Origin: an uncultured Oxalobacteraceae bacterium
GTDB lineage: Bacteria; Pseudomonadota; Gammaproteobacteria; Burkholderiales; Burkholderiaceae_D
DNA: 64,000 nt
Reading direction: 5' to 3'
Assembly: GCA_903893945.1 (NCBI GenBank)
Contig: CAITOF010000099.1
Location: 1 to 64,000 of the forward strand
The translations under genes were made by a program, and so were the position numbers. Shown in pieces: positions 1-9,080 of this stretch (the first letter of the stretch is position 1; every line of letters begins with the position of its first letter). The notes beneath the pieces were generated by a model. The model ran no database searches and was not told the DNA's origin. It saw nothing but the letters and a program-made list of their open reading frames with translations.

Positions 1-876
1 CCCGATTTTTTCAAGGACCCGCGTACCGTCACTTCAGCACTCGGTATGCAGGCCGGGGCGGCTCCCTGGATGTATGCGGTTACCGATCAGACCGACTTAT
101 CCCTGGCGGTGGCACAAGCCCGTGGAACCGGCGCAACAGGGCTGAAAATATATGCGAATCTGAGCGGGAAGCTGGTACGGGACCTGATTGCGGAAGCCAG
201 GCGTCAGCATTTTCCGGTCTGGACCCATCTGCAGGTGTTTCCGGCAACGCCGTATGACGCTCTGGGCGCCGATTCGGTCTCACACGTCTGCATGATAGCG
301 CGCTGGGCCGCACAGCCAGAAAAGGATCGCTATGGTTACACCACCAGAACCAACTATGAGGGTATTACGGCTGATCATCCTGAAATTCAACGATACATCG
401 CTGCTCTGAGTCAATCCGGAACCAGCATGGACGCGACCTTGAGTGTGTATGCGACCCGGGCTGGTGCGGAACCCGCCGCCGATCCAAAATCACATTGCAC
501 GCTGCAACTGGCCGGCGCCATCACGCGCAAAATGGTACTCGCCGGCATACCCCAGATTGCCGGTACCGACGAAATAGCGGCGCCCGACGATCCGTTTCCG
601 CAGTTGAATCAGGAACTGGAGTATCTGGTCAGGTATGCGGGCCTGTCGGCGCGTGAAGCCATATTGGCCGCAACCGGAAATGCCGCTAAAGTGCTGGGTA
701 AGGAACATGACATGGGCACAATTGCGGTGGGCAAGTACGCCAATCTGGTGTTTGTCAAAGCCGATCCGACCCGGGATATTGCCAACCTGCGCTCGGTTGA
801 ATTCACCGTAAAGCGCGGTCTGCGTTTTTTAAGAAGTGATTATCATCATGTACCCATTCCGGATTCCGATGATTAG
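1..876 (+). CDS. amidohydrolase family protein, C-terminal part (5' end outside window)
   Basis: The reading frame is open from base 1, so only the last 291 residues are visible. They match the imidazolonepropionase-like amidohydrolases, metal-dependent hydrolases with a TIM-barrel fold. Visible family landmarks in order are TGLKIYAN (position of the bridging, often carbamylated lysine), VWTHLQ and DSVSHVC (two metal-ligand histidines), AGTDE (catalytic aspartate) and the C-terminal GTIAVGKYANLVFVKADP strand that closes the small beta domain. The first metal motif (HxH) would lie upstream of the window. Family assignment is firm; the substrate cannot be told from this fragment. The gene ends 37 nt before a sulfotransferase-like gene on the same strand and may be co-transcribed with it. 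Confidence 0.85.
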   Translation, partial: PDFFKDPRTVTSALGMQAGAAPWMYAVTDQTDLSLAVAQARGTGATGLKIYANLSGKLVRDLIAEARRQHFPVWTHLQVFPATPYDALGADSVSHVCMIARWAAQPEKDRYGYTTRTNYEGITADHPEIQRYIAALSQSGTSMDATLSVYATRAGAEPAADPKSHCTLQLAGAITRKMVLAGIPQIAGTDEIAAPDDPFPQLNQELEYLVRYAGLSAREAILAATGNAAKVLGKEHDMGTIAVGKYANLVFVKADPTRDIANLRSVEFTVKRGLRFLRSDYHHVPIPDSDD

Positions 877-913
877 TGTAAGACATTCACCTTTTTGACA
901 GGGAGATATTGCT

Positions 914-1747
914 TTGGCCGCTCAAAAATTTCACTTTATTTCCGGTTTGCCGCGTTCCGGCTCAACGTTACTGGCGGCCCTGCTGTTACAGAATCCGCGT
1001 TTTCATACTGGCATGACCAGTCCGGTAGGCACACTGTTTACGGGCATGCTGGCGCAAGTGAGTGCTGGCAGTGAATTTGGTCCGGTGATTTCCCAGGTGC
1101 AGCGCCGCAATCTGCTGGCCGGCCTGTTCAACAGTTATTACGCCGATCAGGCGCATAAAGAGGTGATCATCGATACCAATCGCCTGTGGTGTTCAAAGTT
1201 GCCGGCCGTACTGGATCTGTATCCCGAGGCAAAAATCATAGCCTGCGTACGTAATGTGGCGTGGGTGATGGATAGCATTGAACGCCTGTATCGCGCCAAT
1301 CCATATGAAAATACCAAGCTGTTCTTCGATGACAACGAACGAAATACGGTCTATAGCCGTGTTGACACACTGGCGCAGCGCAACCGGCTGGTCGGTTTCC
1401 CTTGGGCCGCATTGAAAGAGGCGTATTACGGTGAGCAGGCCAAATCACTGCTGGTGGTCGACTATGATCTGCTGGTACAGGCACCTGAAAAAGTACTGCG
1501 GCTGGTATATGACTTTATCGGTGAAGCGTGGTTTCCCCATGATTTTGATCATGTTGAATACGATGCCCCTTCGTTCGATGAGGCACTGGGTCTGTCGGGT
1601 CTGCATCGTGTGCGCCCGCGGGTCCGGTTTGAAACGCGCCGTACAATTTTGCCGCCGGATCTGTTTGAGCAATATTCAAAGTTGTCATTTTGGACGGAAA
1701 GTGCTGGCAGTGAGGCCAAAGTAATACGTGCAGTTGCACAGTCGTGA
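914..1747 (+). CDS. sulfotransferase-like protein
   Basis: 277 residues with the two hallmarks of PAPS-dependent sulfotransferases. Near the N terminus, FISGLPRSGSTLLAALL is the 5'-phosphosulfate-binding loop, and around residue 110 IIACVRNVAWVMDSIERL corresponds to the 3'-phosphate-binding RDP-like segment, here RNV rather than the classical RDP. The family transfers sulfate from PAPS to hydroxyl or amine acceptors; the acceptor here is unknown. The start is a TTG, chosen because AGGGAG (900-905) lies 8 nt upstream and the P-loop begins within ten residues, as is usual for the family. No signal peptide or membrane segment is seen, so it should be cytoplasmic. It probably shares a transcript with the preceding amidohydrolase. 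Confidence 0.75.
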   Translation: MAAQKFHFISGLPRSGSTLLAALLLQNPRFHTGMTSPVGTLFTGMLAQVSAGSEFGPVISQVQRRNLLAGLFNSYYADQAHKEVIIDTNRLWCSKLPAVLDLYPEAKIIACVRNVAWVMDSIERLYRANPYENTKLFFDDNERNTVYSRVDTLAQRNRLVGFPWAALKEAYYGEQAKSLLVVDYDLLVQAPEKVLRLVYDFIGEAWFPHDFDHVEYDAPSFDEALGLSGLHRVRPRVRFETRRTILPPDLFEQYSKLSFWTESAGSEAKVIRAVAQS

Positions 1748-2029
1748 CAAAATTGGCAAGAACAGGGTAAAAAAGATCATTGAATCAATCAAAACTTGCT
1801 GCAAAATTTTAAAAGATTTCTATACTGGTTCTTGATTCGTCAGTGAGCTGACCCGAATGAATGTTGTTTGTTGCATAGATGAAATAGTTTGTATAACAGT
1901 TGCGTTCTGCACTGGTCTGATGGTGGCATGCTGGGTGTTTCAGTGGCAATTGCATTAGTGGCAATCGCGCTGGAGGTGGCAGAACCTTCCCGATAACTAC
2001 GTTAGTCATTACGTGGAAGAAGTCATTCG

Positions 2030-3613
2030 ATGAACAATAAAATCTCGCCTGTTGCCGCAGGATTAATCGGATTGGTTCTGGGATTCTGCGTCCAGCCGGG
2101 TTACGCTGATGAAGCGGATGTGATCGGTCATTTTGAAGTGACCCGTTACATAGCACAAGGCAACACCCTGCTCGACCCCAACGACATTGACCGGCTGTTA
2201 CTGCCCTTTACTGGCAAGGATAAGGATTTTGCGTCGGTTGAAATGGCACTGGAAACGCTGGAAGCTGCCTATCGGGCAAAAGGTTTTGATCTGGTTCGGG
2301 TGGTCCTGCTGGAGCAGAAACTCAATCACGGTATTGTCACGCTGCAGGTTTACGAAACCCGAATCGGCAAGATCAGTGTCACCGGAAACAAATTTTTCAG
2401 CGCCGCAAATATCAGGGCCAGCCTGCCTGCACTGAAAGAAGGCGAAACACCCCTCATGGCCGATGTGTCCGCCAATCTGAAACTGGCTAACGAGAATCCT
2501 TCAAAGAAAACCACGGTGCAATTGCGTACCGCCGACCAAGATGGTGTTGCCGATGCGATCCTGCAGGTGGTGGACCAGAAATCCTGGTCTGCCGCGCTCG
2601 GTGTGGACGACACCGGCGACAACGTCACCGGCCGGAATCGTCTGAATTTTCTGTACCAGAACACCAATATCGGTGGATGGGACCACATTCTGAGTATGCA
2701 GTACATTACCAGTGCTGCTCATCCAAATGACGTCAGCATTTACGGTATCGGTTATCACATTCCCCTGTATGCACTGACGGATTCGCTCGACTTTTATGGC
2801 AGCTATTCAAATGTGAATTCGGGGACCGTGACCGCAGGCTTTTTTGACCTGGCCGTCAGTGGCAGCGGGACGGTTGCCGGTACCAGATACAACCATAACA
2901 TGTTAAAAGTCGGCAATTACGATTCAACACTGTCTTTCGGTATCGACTACAAGATATTTAACAATGATGTGGCCATAGCCGGCCTGCCGGTGGGTGGCCA
3001 TGTTGTTGTGCACCCGGCCACACTGACTTATGCGGGTAACTGGGCCGTCACCGGAACGTCGGCCAATTTCTGGCTGTCGCTGATACGCAATATCCCCGGC
3101 GGCAACAACAGCAGTGAAGCTGACTTTACGAGTGCACGAACCGATGCAACCCCGGATTTCACGCTGCTCAGGCTGGGCGGCACCTACCTGAAGGCGTTAC
3201 CGTCCGACTGGCAGGTACGCTTTAATCTGGTCGGCCAGGTGACGTCCGATGCGCTGGTACCGGGTGAACAATTCGGCATGGGCGGCGCTTCATCCGTGCG
3301 TGGTTTTACTGAACGGGAATATGCGAACGACAAAGGCTACAGCACCAATCTGGAAGCGTACACACCCAATCTATGCAAAGGCGATTCGCAATGCCGGATA
3401 CTCGGTTTTTATGACAGCGGTCACGTGGCACGCAATGATCCGTTGCCGGGTGAGCTGCAGCATGAATCAATTGGCAGTGTTGGGGCAGGTCTCCGGTATA
3501 CGCTGTCCAATTATCTGCAGACGCAGGTGGATGTGGCTCATGTTGTCGAGACACCGGTCAATGCAGAAAAAGGCAGTAACCGGATCGATTTTAAAGTGGT
3601 GTACACATTCTGA
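2030..3613 (+). CDS. TpsB outer-membrane transporter (ShlB/FhaC/HecB family)
   Basis: 527 residues. A signal peptide ends near residue 26 (VQPGYA/DEAD). A POTRA-type region follows (residues ~35-190, including FEVTRYIAQGNTLLDPNDID and VTLQVYETRIGKISVTGNKFFS), and then an Omp85-class 16-strand barrel that ends in phenylalanine (VVYTF). The motif GMGGASSVRGFTEREY near residue 420 is the conserved VRGY-type loop-6 element needed for secretion. Members of this family sit in the outer membrane and export a partner TpsA protein; the obvious partner is the gene starting 72 nt downstream. The ATG follows GGAAGAAG at a good distance. Length and domain order are normal for the family. Confidence 0.92.
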   Translation: MNNKISPVAAGLIGLVLGFCVQPGYADEADVIGHFEVTRYIAQGNTLLDPNDIDRLLLPFTGKDKDFASVEMALETLEAAYRAKGFDLVRVVLLEQKLNHGIVTLQVYETRIGKISVTGNKFFSAANIRASLPALKEGETPLMADVSANLKLANENPSKKTTVQLRTADQDGVADAILQVVDQKSWSAALGVDDTGDNVTGRNRLNFLYQNTNIGGWDHILSMQYITSAAHPNDVSIYGIGYHIPLYALTDSLDFYGSYSNVNSGTVTAGFFDLAVSGSGTVAGTRYNHNMLKVGNYDSTLSFGIDYKIFNNDVAIAGLPVGGHVVVHPATLTYAGNWAVTGTSANFWLSLIRNIPGGNNSSEADFTSARTDATPDFTLLRLGGTYLKALPSDWQVRFNLVGQVTSDALVPGEQFGMGGASSVRGFTEREYANDKGYSTNLEAYTPNLCKGDSQCRILGFYDSGHVARNDPLPGELQHESIGSVGAGLRYTLSNYLQTQVDVAHVVETPVNAEKGSNRIDFKVVYTF

Positions 3614-3685
3614 TCCTGTGGCCTGCGATTAGTCAGGACGTGGAATCAGCTTTACTCTTCAAAAGCCAGCGACTGGAGGCGTTTT

Positions 3686-6600
3686 ATGAAGAACGATGAA
3701 CGATACCGGAAGGCCGATGCCGGCACCGGCCAAACGTGCAGCCAGTTCCGGCGCCGGTTACTGCCGGCCCTGGTGGCGAGCTGTTTCGCCTGCGGCCCGG
3801 TGTACGCCAACCCGACCGGTGGGCAGGTGGTCAATGGCCAGGCCACCATCACCTCCAGCGGCAATACGCTGACCATCACCAATACACCGGGCACCATCAT
3901 CAACTGGTTGTCCTTTTCGATCAATCCGGGTCAGATCACGCAGTTCCTCCAGCAGAGCTCGAGCAGCGCGGTACTGAACCGTATCGTCGGGCAGAATCCG
4001 TCACAGATTTTTGGCATGCTTGAATCGAACGGGAAGGTTTTTTTGATCAACCCCAACGGTATCCTGTTTGAACCGGGTTCGCAGACCAACGTGGGTGGTC
4101 TGGTTGCGTCCACTCTTGACATCAGCAATACCGATTTCATTGCAGGAAAAAACAATTTATTCAGTTCGGTTGCAGCGCCCGGTTCGGTGGTTAACCAGGG
4201 CGCCATCACCACACCGAACGGCGGCAATATATATCTGATTGCACCCCAGGTGCAGAATTCCGGCGTACTCACGTCGCCCCAGGGCGAAATACTGCTGGCT
4301 GCCGGGCACAGCGTGCAACTGGTGGATGGTGCAGACCCGAATATTCAGGTGGTTATCAGTTCAGCGGCAGACAAGGTCACCAATCTCGGCCAGGTGGTGG
4401 CGCAGGGCGGCAAGGTTGGCATCTATGGTGCGTTTGTTAATCAGACCGGAACGGTCAAGGTGGACAGCGCTGTCGTCGATGAAGACGGTGAGGTGGTGTT
4501 CAAATCGAGCCAGTCCACCCTGCTGGGACAGAACAGTGTTACCAGCGCAACCGGCAGCGGCAAGGGTGGCACGATAGAAGTGCTCGGACCGAATGTCGAG
4601 ATCGTCGATAATGCACTGCTTGACGCCAGCGGCAATACCGGTGGCGGTAAGGTCATGGTGGGTGGCGATTTCCATGGTGCAGACAAGGCCATTCCCGATT
4701 CGACCACCGTGTTCATTGGCGCTGATTCCATGATCAAGGCGGACGCATTGCAAAGTGGTGACGGTGGCAAGGTCGCGGTGTGGTCAGATAATTCCACCCT
4801 GTTTTTTGGGAACATTTCGGCATTGGGCGGCGCCCAGGGTGGTAACGGCGGGTATGTTGAAACGTCGGGTAAATACAATCTTGAATTTGACGGGACGGTG
4901 GATTTAAAGGCCCCCTACGGAACCAGGGGCACGTTGTTGCTTGATCCGTATGCGATCGTGATTACCAGCGATAATACTCTGGTACCGGAAATCACACCCA
5001 CTGCCGGCCCGCCAGCCATCTACATTTCACCCATCGCATCGTATGTGCTGACGACAGGCCCGACAGGTCTTAATTATCAACTCAGTCAATCCAATGTGCT
5101 AATTGAAACCGGTGCCACGGCCGGCACCATTACCGTTGCCTCACCGGTGACATGGACCGCAGCAACTACCTTGTCGCTGGTTGCCACATCCGACATTACG
5201 GTCGGTGCGGCGATCACCGGCAATGCGGGAACCTTGTCATTGAACTCCATTTCCGGAAATATTACCCAATCTTCGCCGATATCCGTGCTGAACCTGGCGG
5301 CAGTGGCCAATGCCGGTTATGTAAATCTGTCGAATCCGTTGAATTCAGTGGCGACAATAGCCGGGTCGGCCGGGGGGGGGAATGGATTTGTATTTGTCAA
5401 TTCGGGACCCGTTACCATTGGTTCGGTGGGCGGCTATACCAATGGCACCTTTCAGACGATCAATGGCATAGCAGCAACGGTGGGTAGCGTTAATCTGCAA
5501 TCAACCGGTACCATGACGATCAGTCAGCCGGTGTCCAGCCCACAGACCGTTTATCTGACATCGACGACCGGAAATATAACCCAGACCAGTTCCGGCACCG
5601 TCACGGCAGGGAATCTCGCCGCCTACGCACCGGCGGGTTATGTTGCGCTGGGTACCGCCTATAACAGTGTAAGCGGTACCGTCGCCGGTGCCAGCAGCGG
5701 TGCTTTTTCTTTCCTGAGTAACTCGTCCTTTGGCGTCGGTAACCAGTTTGCTGCCCAATCGGGCATTTCATCAGCAACCTCGGTGACACTGACGTCAACC
5801 GGTGGCAGCATTTTTTCATCCGGTTCGGGTGCCATTACGGCACCGACGGTATCACTCAGCGCCTACTCAGGCATTGGCGCGCAAGGTGCCGCGCTCAACA
5901 CGGCAACCAATTCGCTGACGCTCAGCAACGGCTGCAGTACCTGCGTCGGGGATGGACAGTCTGGCGGCATCGGTGACATTGTCGTCTCAAACAATGCCAC
6001 CGGAACCCTGGTCGTGAATGGCATAGCCCAACTGAATACCACAGGTGTCACCGGCAACATCATCCTGACCAATACCAATACCATCAACATTGGCGGTCCG
6101 GTAAGCGCTCCTAACGGTAACATCGGAATCTACAGTGCTGGCAATATCAATGTCAGCAGTGGGATCACTGCCGGTGCGCTCAGCGGAGGCAACGGTAACA
6201 TTGGCCTGACCAGCACCGGTGGGAACATCGCCATTGCGGCACCCATCAATGCCGCCGCCACCGCTGCCTTGCAGGCGACCGGTAATATCTATGAATCGAC
6301 CAGTTGCACATGTACGCCGACCATCACCGCGGGTAATCTTGCGGTGGTGTCGTCGGGTGGTTATGTATCATTGATGAACGCCGGTAATGCGGTTGGCAGT
6401 ATTGCCGGCAGTGCAGGCGGTGCGAGCGACGGCGGTACTGGTTTTGCCTTTACCAACGGGCCCGGCTTTACCGTCGGTTCGATCGGTGGAATCGGTGCGC
6501 CGTTCAGTCCCATGGGTACCACAACCGGGGTTAGCGCGAGTAGCGGGTCGATAGGTCTTTACGCATCGTCAGGGCCTATCCTGATTGGCGCAGCGGTGAA

Positions 6601-8134
6601 TGCCGGTTCAAATAATATCACCATCAATGCGACCCAGGCCTATGGTGTAGTGCAGGCTGCGGGCGGATCGATCACGACAACAGGAAATCTGTATCTTACC
6701 GGGTCTTATGTGGGTGCCAGTGGCGCCAGTAATGCACTGGTAACCAATGTCGGGTCGGTGAGCATATCATCAGGCAACGACGTGTTTGTTCAGAATACCG
6801 GTACCAGCATACTGAATCTCAACGGGTTGTCAGCCGGCGGCGTGGTAAATATCAGTACCGCGGGCGGATTGGATGTCACCTATTCCGAACTGGGCGTAAG
6901 CGCGTCATCGCTCACGCTTGTGTCAGGCGGAAACATGGTGCTGGCCAACAATAATTACAATGTCGGTGGGGCCATTGCCCTGTACGCGGGCTTTACCGAA
7001 ACGCCGGGATCTGCGCCGGTGGCCAACCTGACCACGTCATCCCTGACACAATCAGGTTTCTTTCAGGCGACATCCATTGATTTCTGGGCAAATTCGTATA
7101 ATGATTTCCTGACCAGTGGCACGCCCAATTTTTATGTGCCGCCAACCTACCACCCGTCATCAGCCCCGATCGATGTCACTGTCACAGGAACGACAGTGAC
7201 AACCAAAACCTATGACGGCAAAACGGTTGCCACCTTAACCGGCGGAACTTTGGTCGGGATACCGGCCGGCGACCTGGCGGACGTGACATTTACCCAGAGT
7301 GGCACGTTCTCCAGCAAGGATGTGGGCAACGCCATACCTGTTACTGCCACCGACACATTGACTCTTTCGGCCGCTTTAGCGGGTGACTTTATACTCGTTG
7401 AACCGACCGGACTGACCGGTAGTATCGTCGCGGCACAACTGACCGTGGTCGGCCAGACGGCGACCAAGATTTACGATGGAACCACCAACGCGCTGATTTC
7501 CGGAGGCACCCTGAGCGGCGTGGTGGCCGGCGACCCGGTGTCGCTGGTGGCGCCGGCGACCGGGCAGTATGCAACCCGGAACGCCGGGCATAACATAGCA
7601 GTGACGCTCAGTTCACCCGATGCCCTGACGGGCACCGATGCGGGCAATTACCTGCTGGTCCAACCGGCAGTCAAAGGAACCATTAATCCTCTGGCGCTGA
7701 CGGTAACCGGCGAAACCGCGGCGGACAAGAATTACGATGGCACCACCACTGCCACGGTGAAGGGCGGCACACTGGTCGGTGTTCTGCCCTCGGACGCGAA
7801 TTCGGTGAGCCTGAATCTGGCAGGCAACTTTGCGAATGCCGGGCCCGGCAACAGTATCCCTGTCGTATTTGCCGACACGCTGTCCGGTGCGGCAGCCGGC
7901 AATTACACCCTCAACCAGCCACTTGGCGTGACCGCCAATATCATGGCGCCGGTTGCACTGCTGCAGGATCTGGTGACATTGCCTTCGGCCAGTTACATCG
8001 CTGGCCTCAACACCACACTTATTGATATCCAGCCTGGAAACAAGGAATCCGATCACGGTGCATCCGGCTCATCAGGCACGACCAACCCTACAGGCGGAAC
8101 TAAAAATGTCACCTCGAATCTTTATTGCAATTAG
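3686..8134 (+). CDS. TpsA filamentous haemagglutinin-type adhesin with YDG repeats
   Basis: 1482 residues. An extended signal peptide (~residues 1-42, ending VYA/NPTGG) is followed by the TPS secretion domain, with ITNTPGTIINWLSFSI, FLINPNGILFEPG (the NPNGI hallmark) and VGGLVAST. The middle is a long Gly/Ser/Thr/Asn-rich beta-helix with imperfect repeats of the type NLAxxxxxGYVxLxNxxNSV. The C-terminal part has three YDG domains with an exact 87-residue period (codons for YDG at 7211, 7472 and 7733). The protein should be exported by the TpsB encoded just upstream and act at the cell surface or in the medium as adhesin or aggregation factor. A G9 tract at 5372-5380 lies in frame inside the beta-helix. 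The start follows GGAGG at 3675-3679. The 3' end overlaps the next gene by 29 nt. Confidence 0.92.
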   Translation: MKNDERYRKADAGTGQTCSQFRRRLLPALVASCFACGPVYANPTGGQVVNGQATITSSGNTLTITNTPGTIINWLSFSINPGQITQFLQQSSSSAVLNRIVGQNPSQIFGMLESNGKVFLINPNGILFEPGSQTNVGGLVASTLDISNTDFIAGKNNLFSSVAAPGSVVNQGAITTPNGGNIYLIAPQVQNSGVLTSPQGEILLAAGHSVQLVDGADPNIQVVISSAADKVTNLGQVVAQGGKVGIYGAFVNQTGTVKVDSAVVDEDGEVVFKSSQSTLLGQNSVTSATGSGKGGTIEVLGPNVEIVDNALLDASGNTGGGKVMVGGDFHGADKAIPDSTTVFIGADSMIKADALQSGDGGKVAVWSDNSTLFFGNISALGGAQGGNGGYVETSGKYNLEFDGTVDLKAPYGTRGTLLLDPYAIVITSDNTLVPEITPTAGPPAIYISPIASYVLTTGPTGLNYQLSQSNVLIETGATAGTITVASPVTWTAATTLSLVATSDITVGAAITGNAGTLSLNSISGNITQSSPISVLNLAAVANAGYVNLSNPLNSVATIAGSAGGGNGFVFVNSGPVTIGSVGGYTNGTFQTINGIAATVGSVNLQSTGTMTISQPVSSPQTVYLTSTTGNITQTSSGTVTAGNLAAYAPAGYVALGTAYNSVSGTVAGASSGAFSFLSNSSFGVGNQFAAQSGISSATSVTLTSTGGSIFSSGSGAITAPTVSLSAYSGIGAQGAALNTATNSLTLSNGCSTCVGDGQSGGIGDIVVSNNATGTLVVNGIAQLNTTGVTGNIILTNTNTINIGGPVSAPNGNIGIYSAGNINVSSGITAGALSGGNGNIGLTSTGGNIAIAAPINAAATAALQATGNIYESTSCTCTPTITAGNLAVVSSGGYVSLMNAGNAVGSIAGSAGGASDGGTGFAFTNGPGFTVGSIGGIGAPFSPMGTTTGVSASSGSIGLYASSGPILIGAAVNAGSNNITINATQAYGVVQAAGGSITTTGNLYLTGSYVGASGASNALVTNVGSVSISSGNDVFVQNTGTSILNLNGLSAGGVVNISTAGGLDVTYSELGVSASSLTLVSGGNMVLANNNYNVGGAIALYAGFTETPGSAPVANLTTSSLTQSGFFQATSIDFWANSYNDFLTSGTPNFYVPPTYHPSSAPIDVTVTGTTVTTKTYDGKTVATLTGGTLVGIPAGDLADVTFTQSGTFSSKDVGNAIPVTATDTLTLSAALAGDFILVEPTGLTGSIVAAQLTVVGQTATKIYDGTTNALISGGTLSGVVAGDPVSLVAPATGQYATRNAGHNIAVTLSSPDALTGTDAGNYLLVQPAVKGTINPLALTVTGETAADKNYDGTTTATVKGGTLVGVLPSDANSVSLNLAGNFANAGPGNSIPVVFADTLSGAAAGNYTLNQPLGVTANIMAPVALLQDLVTLPSASYIAGLNTTLIDIQPGNKESDHGASGSSGTTNPTGGTKNVTSNLYCN
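5372..5380 (+). repeat. G9 homopolymer inside tpsA
   Basis: Nine consecutive G residues encode GGG within the adhesin beta-helix (context GSAGGGNGFVF). Three codons are read in frame as the sequence stands. Gain or loss of one G would frameshift the remaining ~900 codons, so it is a possible slipped-strand switch. Confidence 0.95.
7175..7950 (+). repeat. three tandem 261-bp YDG-domain repeats in tpsA
   Basis: Three units with exact 261-nt spacing of the YDG codons (7211, 7472, 7733). Each unit reads roughly TVxGxTxxKxYDGTT.A..xGGTLxGVxxGD and ends AGNYxLxQPxGxxGxI. YDG domains are common near the C terminus of large surface proteins. The units are diverged, so recombination between them is not obviously favoured. 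Confidence 0.85.
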
Positions 8135-8933
8135 GCTGCACACGGCCTGGTTTCTTTCAGCCTTGCTGCTGCTGGCAGGTATGCTGCAGGCGGTCAGTAC
8201 GATGGCGGCACCTGTAGGCACCGTGACCGATGTCAGTGGACCGCTAGTCGCGCGAAAAGCAGATGGCACGGTGCTGGCGCTGTCGCAAAAATCAGCGGTG
8301 GATGCCGGCGATGTGCTGGAAAGCGAAAAGAAGACCTATGCGCGTATCAGGTTTATTGATAACAGCGAAATTGTCCTGAAGCCGGGCACGCAATTCAAAA
8401 TCGAGTCATTTTCCTTTGACGAGGCCAGGCCAGCCGACGACAGCTCGGTATTCAGCCTGATTAAAGGCGGGTTGCGTTCCATTACGGGTCTGCTGGGCAA
8501 GCGCAATAAGGAAAAATACCAGTTACATACGGCGGCCGCCACCATCGGCATACGTGGCACGGATTTTGGTGCGTTGTTCTGCAAAGACGACTGCACCAAT
8601 CTGCAAACCAATGGCAGCACGCCACTCAGGAATGGCCTGTACCTCGATGTAAAACAGGGAGTGATAAACGCCTCGAACCAGGCGGGCAGCCAGGACTATC
8701 AGGTGGGGCAATTTGGTTATGTCGCCGATGAACATACTGTGCCCATCATCATTGCGCAAGATCAGGGCTGGACGCTTCCGGATGGTTCCATTTTGATTGG
8801 CGTTGGTGATGCCGGTGCCGGAGGAGGGGGCGGAAACAGCGATGGGGTGGGTGGTGTCGGCGGTGGCGGCGGTGGCAGTGGCAGTGGTGCCAAGACCAGC
8901 AAGCCGGGCAGTGTTGACTGCGAAGTGCGCTAG
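8106..8933 (+). CDS. FecR-domain exported protein with glycine-rich tail
   Basis: 275 residues from the chosen ATG, which follows AGGCGGA (8092-8098) and overlaps the end of tpsA by 29 nt; a longer in-frame reading to 8022 is possible but lacks a ribosome site. A signal peptide of about 30 residues ends at MAA/PVG. The FecR-type beta domain (residues ~33-175) contains GTVTDVSGPLVARKADG, ARIRFIDNSEIVLKPGTQF, GGLRSITGLLGK and the characteristic TIGIRGTDF. The last ~40 residues are almost pure Gly/Ser/Ala. Despite the name this is not the FecA signalling protein: no membrane helix or TonB partner is present. Such periplasmic or surface FecR-domain proteins often accompany TpsB/TpsA pairs. An accessory role in adhesin export or anchoring is inference from position. 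Confidence 0.82.
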   Translation: MSPRIFIAIRLHTAWFLSALLLLAGMLQAVSTMAAPVGTVTDVSGPLVARKADGTVLALSQKSAVDAGDVLESEKKTYARIRFIDNSEIVLKPGTQFKIESFSFDEARPADDSSVFSLIKGGLRSITGLLGKRNKEKYQLHTAAATIGIRGTDFGALFCKDDCTNLQTNGSTPLRNGLYLDVKQGVINASNQAGSQDYQVGQFGYVADEHTVPIIIAQDQGWTLPDGSILIGVGDAGAGGGGGNSDGVGGVGGGGGGSGSGAKTSKPGSVDCEVR

Positions 8934-9080
8934 AGGCGATCAGTCCAGGACAACTGGTAACGGACTGCATGGAGAGCCGGTTCCCCGGCGTCGCGCCATG
9001 CCCGATGACCGATTTCTGTCAGGACTCGGGGTATGGACACGCCGTGCATTCTGAATGTCATCCTGCCTGGCACCGTTGAC

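Noticed and set aside
1809-2156. 115-codon open frame on the minus strand before tpsB
   Set aside because: It overlaps the tpsB start and has no domain or ribosome site. The 282-bp gap contains only a weak possible -10 (TATACT, 1821-1826) without a -35 at the right distance.
8106-8933. FecR-type anti-sigma signalling protein
   Set aside because: No membrane helix, ECF sigma factor or TonB-dependent receptor nearby; the domain form is that of TPS-associated exported proteins.
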